From Phocoena phocoena (Eukaryota; Chordata; Mammalia; Artiodactyla; Phocoenidae): a stretch of DNA of 64,000 nt. Shown in pieces: positions 59,502 through 64,000 of the stretch (its first letter is position 1; every line of letters starts with the position of its first letter). The translations under genes and the position numbers were made by a program. The stretch lies in contig NC_089236.1 of the NCBI RefSeq assembly GCF_963924675.1, positions 33,131,319-33,195,318 of the forward strand, written 5' to 3'. Under the pieces are notes generated by a model, which did no database searches, was not told where the DNA came from, and was given only the letters and a program-made list of their open reading frames with translations.

Positions 59502-59861
59502 TTTAAAAATAATAAATTTATTTATTTAATTTATTTATTTTTGGCTGCGTTGGGTCTTCATTGTTATGCACAAGTTTTCTCTAGTTGTGGTGAGTGGGGG
59601 CTATTCTTTGTTGCAGTGTGCAGGCTTCTCAGTGCAGTGGCTCCTCTTGTTGTGGAGCACGGGCTCTAGGCGTACGGGCTTCAGTAGTTGTGGCAGGTGG
59701 GCGCAGCAGTTGTGGCTCATGGGCTCTAAAGTGCCAGCTCAGTAGTGTGGCACACGGGTTTAGTTGCTCTGTGGCATGTGGGATTTTCCCAGACCAGGGC
59801 TCGAACCTGTGTCTCCTGCACTGACAGGCGGATTCTTAACCACTGCGCCACCAGGAAGCCC
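59502..59861 (-). mobile_element. CHR-1-like SINE, antisense, full length
   Basis: About 360 bp: T/A-rich tail with ATTT units, 'ggctgcgttgggtcttcatt', 'tctctagttgtggtgagtgg', 'cagtagttgtggcaggtggg', 'tgctctgtggcatgtgggat', 'agggctcgaacctgtgtctc' and 'gcgccaccaggaagccct'. Flanked by taacatgctttt (59490-59501) and taacctgctttt (59862-59873). Confidence 0.93.
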
Positions 59862-59873
59862 TAACCTGCTTTT

Positions 59874-61015
59874 AAATGAGTTAAGGCTGCTAACTTTTTC
59901 AATTTTGTTTTAAAAGTTAGGTAAATTTGTCTGAAAAGTCAAAACAGTGAAATAGAAATTATTAGTCTATATGAAATTTAACTCTGTGTTTGCACCTTAC
60001 AAATGTTAATTGTTTTACCGATGAATTGTAATTCTACCTAGCAACACTCCCTTCTTTCCATTTTTAATTTCTAAGAGAAGATATGTCTGAGTAATTACCA
60101 GTAAACTGCTCTGAACTGAATACAATGTTTGGAACACTTATGGCTTATATTTACAAAAGGTCTTGGTAAAGAAAGTTAAAAGTAAGATGTGTCAAATAGG
60201 TTCATATAAATGTTTCACAGTCTGTCTATTGGGCTCAAGAACAAATGACAGGGGATGGAGGGAACAAAGGGACACAAAAAGTTAAAGAAACTGTCAGGAT
60301 TATTTTATTCTTTTATAAAACCATGTTCTGATTCCCATGTACTTACTGTTGTATGGACATTATGGTCATTGTGGAGATCAATTATTCTTATACTGTAGAT
60401 CTTAATGGGAAAAGTCTACTTGCCTTCTGTAGATTACTGAGTTACAGCTAAAGGATAAAACCATGAATTGAACAGGGCAAATCACTGTGGCCATTCTAGG
60501 TGTTTGGGAAAATCCTAAAGACTCCGTCCTTACCCACATGTGTGGGTGCAGGCTCTCTCCTTACACACAGGTTCGCTCCACTGTGCACTCTGTTGCATCC
60601 TGGCCACCCTCCATGCTCTGCCTCCAGAAACACCCCCTCATCCTTCACGACCTCATGACTGACCCATTCATATACGTTCTGCTCTTGCTCTCCACTCAGC
60701 CGTGTAGATCTGGATCAGCTCACCTGGGCCTCAGGCCTTTATTGGCACCTAGCTTAAGTCAGTAAATCTCTGTTTAATCAAAGTTAATTGTAATAATGAG
60801 TTTTCACTTCTAAGATAAACATTTAGTGTTTACAAATTTGTTGTTGATATAATTAATTTTGTTGATTATTTCTTCCTGTTATAATAACCTTGAATTTTGT
60901 GGATAAACCTCTTGTTTATAGCAAAATCTTTATTTATTGTGTTGTATTGTCTTTAGATTTTACAATTATCCATATATCTCTTCACTGATTTACAGTTTTA
61001 AAAGAACTAGAAACA
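59874..61015. other. Unclassified AT-rich stretch
   Basis: About 1.1 kb. A more C-rich part at 60500-60760 gives a plus-strand open frame of 92 codons (60487-60765) with no recognised domain. No exon or RNA gene is supported. Confidence 0.35.
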
Positions 61016-61022
61016 AAGCATT

Positions 61023-61508
61023 TGTACTAGTTTCCTATTGTTACTGTGACAAGTCACCACAAATTTAGGAGCTTAAAATAACACAGATTTATTATCCTAC
61101 AGTTCTGGTGGTCAGAAGTCTGAAATGAGTCTCACAGAGCTAAAATCAAGGTGTCAACAAGGTTGCATTCCTTCTGGACGCTCTAGGGGAAAATCTGTTC
61201 CTTGCCTTTTGCAGCTTCTAGAGATTGCCTGTATTCTGCGGCTTGTGGCTGCATCACTCTTATCTATGTTTTTGTTTCACATCTCCTTCTCTGACTATCT
61301 GGTCTTCTTTATATAACTACCTGTGTGATTATACTGGGTCCACCCAGATAATCCAGGACAATCTTTCACCTTAATGTCCTTAACTTAATCACATCTGCAA
61401 AGTCCCTTTTGCTGAACAAGCTAACACACAAAAATTCTTGGTAAATAAGTTAAAACTTTCTGAGGATCAGGACATAGACATTTTTGGGACATCCTTCAGT
61501 CTACCACA
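61023..61508 (-). mobile_element. MLT1-type LTR (ERVL-MaLR), antisense
   Basis: Bounded by TG...CA: 'tgtactagtttcctattgtt' at the left and 'cagtctaccaca' at the right. In between are 'ttctggtggtcagaagtctg', 'ccttctggacgctctagggg', 'ccacccagataatccaggac' and 'cttaatcacatctgcaaagt'. A near-complete solo LTR. Confidence 0.85.
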
Positions 61509-61834
61509 AAATTCATTACTGTTATACCAGACAAGCAAAGAAATATATAAAATTGGGACCAGATTCTAAAAGGTTAATTAGACTTTAATATTAACTAAAA
61601 GACTGAAGTTGCATAGAAATAAAAATATTAAGATATTTAGTAATGAGATTATGTGAAGTCTAAAGTTAATATAGTAATTAATAAAATTCAAGCTTAAAAA
61701 CCATAAATGCCATATTTGTTTGAAGCCAAGGTCTATCTAATCCAGTAACTACACAGAGATAATTTGTTTGAGACTTCAGCATTTTATAGTATCAAACTGG
61801 ATACCCAAACATACTCTTCAAGCCCTGTTCATTT

Positions 61835-62010
61835 TTTTTTTAAGAAATGTAATACATACATGGTAAAAAAAAAAATTAGAAAAGTCTAAATGGTGTATAA
61901 TGAAGAGTAAATCTCTGACCCTCTCTGCCTCCCAGTCACTCAGGTTCTGTCAGAGGCAGCCAAGTCACTAGTTTTCTGTTTATTTTTCCAGAAATTACTT
62001 GATCATTTTA
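61835..62010 (-). mobile_element. Old L1 3' UTR fragment, antisense (tentative)
   Basis: 'aatacatacatggtaaaaaa', 'tgtataatgaagagtaaatc' and 'gtcagaggcagccaagtcac' resemble antisense 3' UTR of old L1. Weak assignment. Confidence 0.4.
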
Positions 62011-62339
62011 GTTGCTTCTCTCTAGAATCATTGAGCCATTAGGAAGTTAATCTATACATACATTTTATTTATAAGACTGTTTCTATACTAGTTAGACAGC
62101 CATTAGAAATAATTTCTATTAATACCTGAGACCCTCTTTCCACAGTTTTTATTGTTTGCTATCTAAAAAAGTATGTACTGCCTGATAATCTACAGTATGT
62201 CCTTTGGTATTTAGATCCTTGATCACACTTTAATTTTCTTTATCCTCCAAAGGAGTGGGCTCTCAAGGCAGCCCGTCAGCTTAAAGTTTGGCTTTCCCAA
62301 TTTCAGGTTGATTGACTTTGTTAGCTGACTAGTTGAACT

Positions 62340-62465
62340 CTTTGGTTTTGCTTTCTTCATGTGTAAACTGGGCATAATAATAGTACCTACCTCTTAGGGT
62401 TATTGTTAGAGTTAAGTTAAACACTTCATAAGGCATCTGGCATTTACTAGGTATTTAGTAAACAA
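62340..62465 (+). repeat. MIR fragment, sense
   Basis: 'ttcttcatgtgtaaactggg', 'cataataatagtacctacct' and 'catctggcatttactaggta' follow sense MIR order. Confidence 0.75.
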
Positions 62466-62634
62466 TTGTCTTCATGAAGAACTCCAGCAGATGCACAAGG
62501 ATTATCTTCTTGCATTTGCTCTATTTATCTTAGTTGCTAGTCATTACCGTTATTCCACTGTTAACTAATTTACTGAGTATGGAAGGATTACTGGCCTGTA
62601 ATGCTCAAAGCTAGCACTGGGCTCTTCCTTAAGG

Positions 62635-62855
62635 AGAGTAGCAGCTAATGTTCACTGAGCATTTATTGTGTCCTAGGCTCTGTGCTGTGCACTCTTGCTG
62701 CATTAAACTTTTCTGAGTTTTCCCAAACCTGTGAAGTTGGTGGTGTTATTTCATCATCCTCAGCTCAAAGGTGAGTAACCAAGGATTAAAGAGTTTGCAT
62801 AACCCCCCAGCTAGTTAGGAACAGAGCCAGGATTTGAACCCAGTTAGTCCAAGTC
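62635..62855 (-). repeat. MIR SINE, antisense
   Basis: 'gcatttattgtgtcctaggc', 'gtgaagttggtggtgttatt' and 'gagccaggatttgaaccca' cover most of the element in antisense order. Confidence 0.8.
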
Positions 62856-62947
62856 AAATGCCCATCCTCTTAATTATGAGTTATATTGCCTCTTGAGGAA
62901 TGTTTGCTCTGGCATTTCACTAATCCTCAGGCCTTTACTCCCTCACC

Positions 62948-63026
62948 TTCCTTCCTTCCTCCCTTCCTCCCTCCCTCCCCCTTCCTTTCTTTCTTCCTTC
63001 CTTCCTTTCTTTCTTTCTTTCTTTTT

Positions 63027-63081
<55 letters not shown>

Positions 63082-63213
63082 CTTTCTTGTCTTTCTTTCT
63101 TTCTTTCTCTCTCTCTTTCTCTTCATCTCTCTCTCCACTTCTCTCTCTCTCTCCCCTTCCTTCCTCCTTCCTTCCTTCCTCCTTCCTTCCTTCCTTCCTT
63201 TCTTTCTTCCTTC

Positions 63214-63273
<60 letters not shown>

Positions 63274-63283
63274 TTTCTTTCTA
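62948..63283. repeat. Polypyrimidine microsatellite (CTTT/CCTT/CT)n
   Basis: About 335 bp almost entirely C and T on the plus strand: CCTT units, then long CTTT runs, a CT-rich middle, CCTT again and a second CTTT run, ending at 'tttctatag'. Apparent proteins of Phe/Leu/Ser from this tract are artefacts of the repeat. Confidence 0.95.
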
Positions 63284-63689
63284 TAGAAAAATAAGCATTT
63301 ATTGAATGCTTATTATGTGCCAGGTACTCTCAAAGGCAATAGGTATACAAAGATAATAGAGCAGTGTGCCTGTCCTCGGGCTCATGGTGGCTAATAGCTG
63401 ACAGCGACACCTTACAGTCTTGAACTACCAGAACTCACTACTAAGTTGAGGCTAGTACATGTGATTGCCAATATTTGATATAGTACCTGCTACCTTTCTT
63501 TTTCAAAGACACCATGGAAGTGAGAAGTTCCCTTAAGTCTTTTCTCTGATTGAAGCAAACAACTAACTTATTCTCTCTCTATTCTCCTCTGTACATGTAT
63601 CACACTGTGGTTATTAAGTGCCTCTCTAGCAAGATTCCTATCTTTCAATATTTTAACAACTTGTCATTGATATTTTACAATTTTATTAG

Positions 63690-64000
63690 TGTTTTGAAAT
63701 TAAAAATTTTACTTTTAGATAGTTGTAGATTCACAAACAGTTGTAAGAAATAATATGCAGAGATCCCATGTACACTTTATCCAGTTTCCCTGATGGTAAC
63801 ATCTTGCAAAACAATAGTACAATATTACAACCGGGATATTAACATGTTAACATGAAGCAATCCATCAATTTTTATTCAGATTTCCCATTTTACTGGTACT
63901 CCTGTGGTGTGTGTTCTTCTATACATCATTGAGATATTAATTCACGGTTAGCCTTGGATAATTTTTCCTCTCATAATTTTATTTTCACCTGATCTTCCCA
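63690..64000 (-). mobile_element. Old L1 fragment, antisense, continues past the window
   Basis: 'cagttgtaagaaataatatg', 'agatcccatgtacactttat', 'ccagtttccctgatggtaac' and 'atttttattcagatttccca' follow the antisense 3' UTR of old L1 subfamilies. The window ends inside the element. Confidence 0.6.

Noticed and set aside
62886..63305. Two overlapping Phe/Leu/Ser-rich frames of over 130 codons
   Set aside because: Entirely translated microsatellite.
1..64000. CRISPR array, operons, prophage or bacterial mobile elements
   Set aside because: No regularly spaced direct repeats, no bacterial gene organisation; the sequence is mammalian throughout.

Overview
This is mammalian nuclear DNA with no protein-coding gene I can support. 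It is almost certainly cetacean (whale, dolphin or porpoise). The evidence is five copies of the short tRNA-derived SINE with the body seen in cetacean CHR-2 type elements, four longer CHR-1-like copies, and LINE-1 copies of the cetartiodactyl type. Most open frames are shadows of transposons or of simple sequence. What follows is essentially a map of repeats and of how they have been inserted into and rearranged one another. Family names are assigned from recognised sequence features, without a database search.

Layout. 1-7.5 kb: purine-rich unclassified sequence, MIR, L1 3' end, a solo LTR, a CHR-2 SINE and an antisense L2. 7.58-14.17 kb: a long plus-strand L1 (5' UTR, broken ORF1, broken ORF2, 3' UTR). 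14.4-17.8 kb: old L2, MIR and L1 fragments. 17.86-27.84 kb: a near-complete Tigger-type (pogo superfamily) DNA transposon split by a full-length minus-strand L1, which itself holds an internally deleted CHR-2 SINE. 28-43 kb: scattered L2, MIR, MER5-like and L1 fragments, two more solo LTRs and two SINEs. 43.6-47.1 kb: the longest repeat-poor stretch. 47-53.1 kb: L2, MLT1-type LTRs and an old antisense L1. 53.9-59.9 kb: a composite locus with a truncated L1, five SINEs and a large near-identical inverted repeat. 59.9-64 kb: MLT1 LTR, MIRs, a roughly 340-base polypyrimidine tract and an old L1 fragment.

Most notable structure: two arms of about 548 bp in inverted orientation (55961-56509 and 58175-58722), separated by about 1.67 kb. 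Aligned by eye over 529 bp of left arm they differ at six substitutions and one single-base indel (about 98.7% identity), although they consist of old, otherwise decayed sequence. The outer edge lies inside a SINE A-rich tail, and the two edges point to different copies as the source. Other points of interest are an L1 whose target-site duplication also encloses about 174 bp of non-L1 sequence at its 5' end, and a SINE sitting exactly where about 240 bp of L1 ORF2 is missing.

I found no CRISPR, operon, rRNA, functional tRNA or novel defence-like system. The interest here is in genome rearrangement and retrotransposition, not in gene function.
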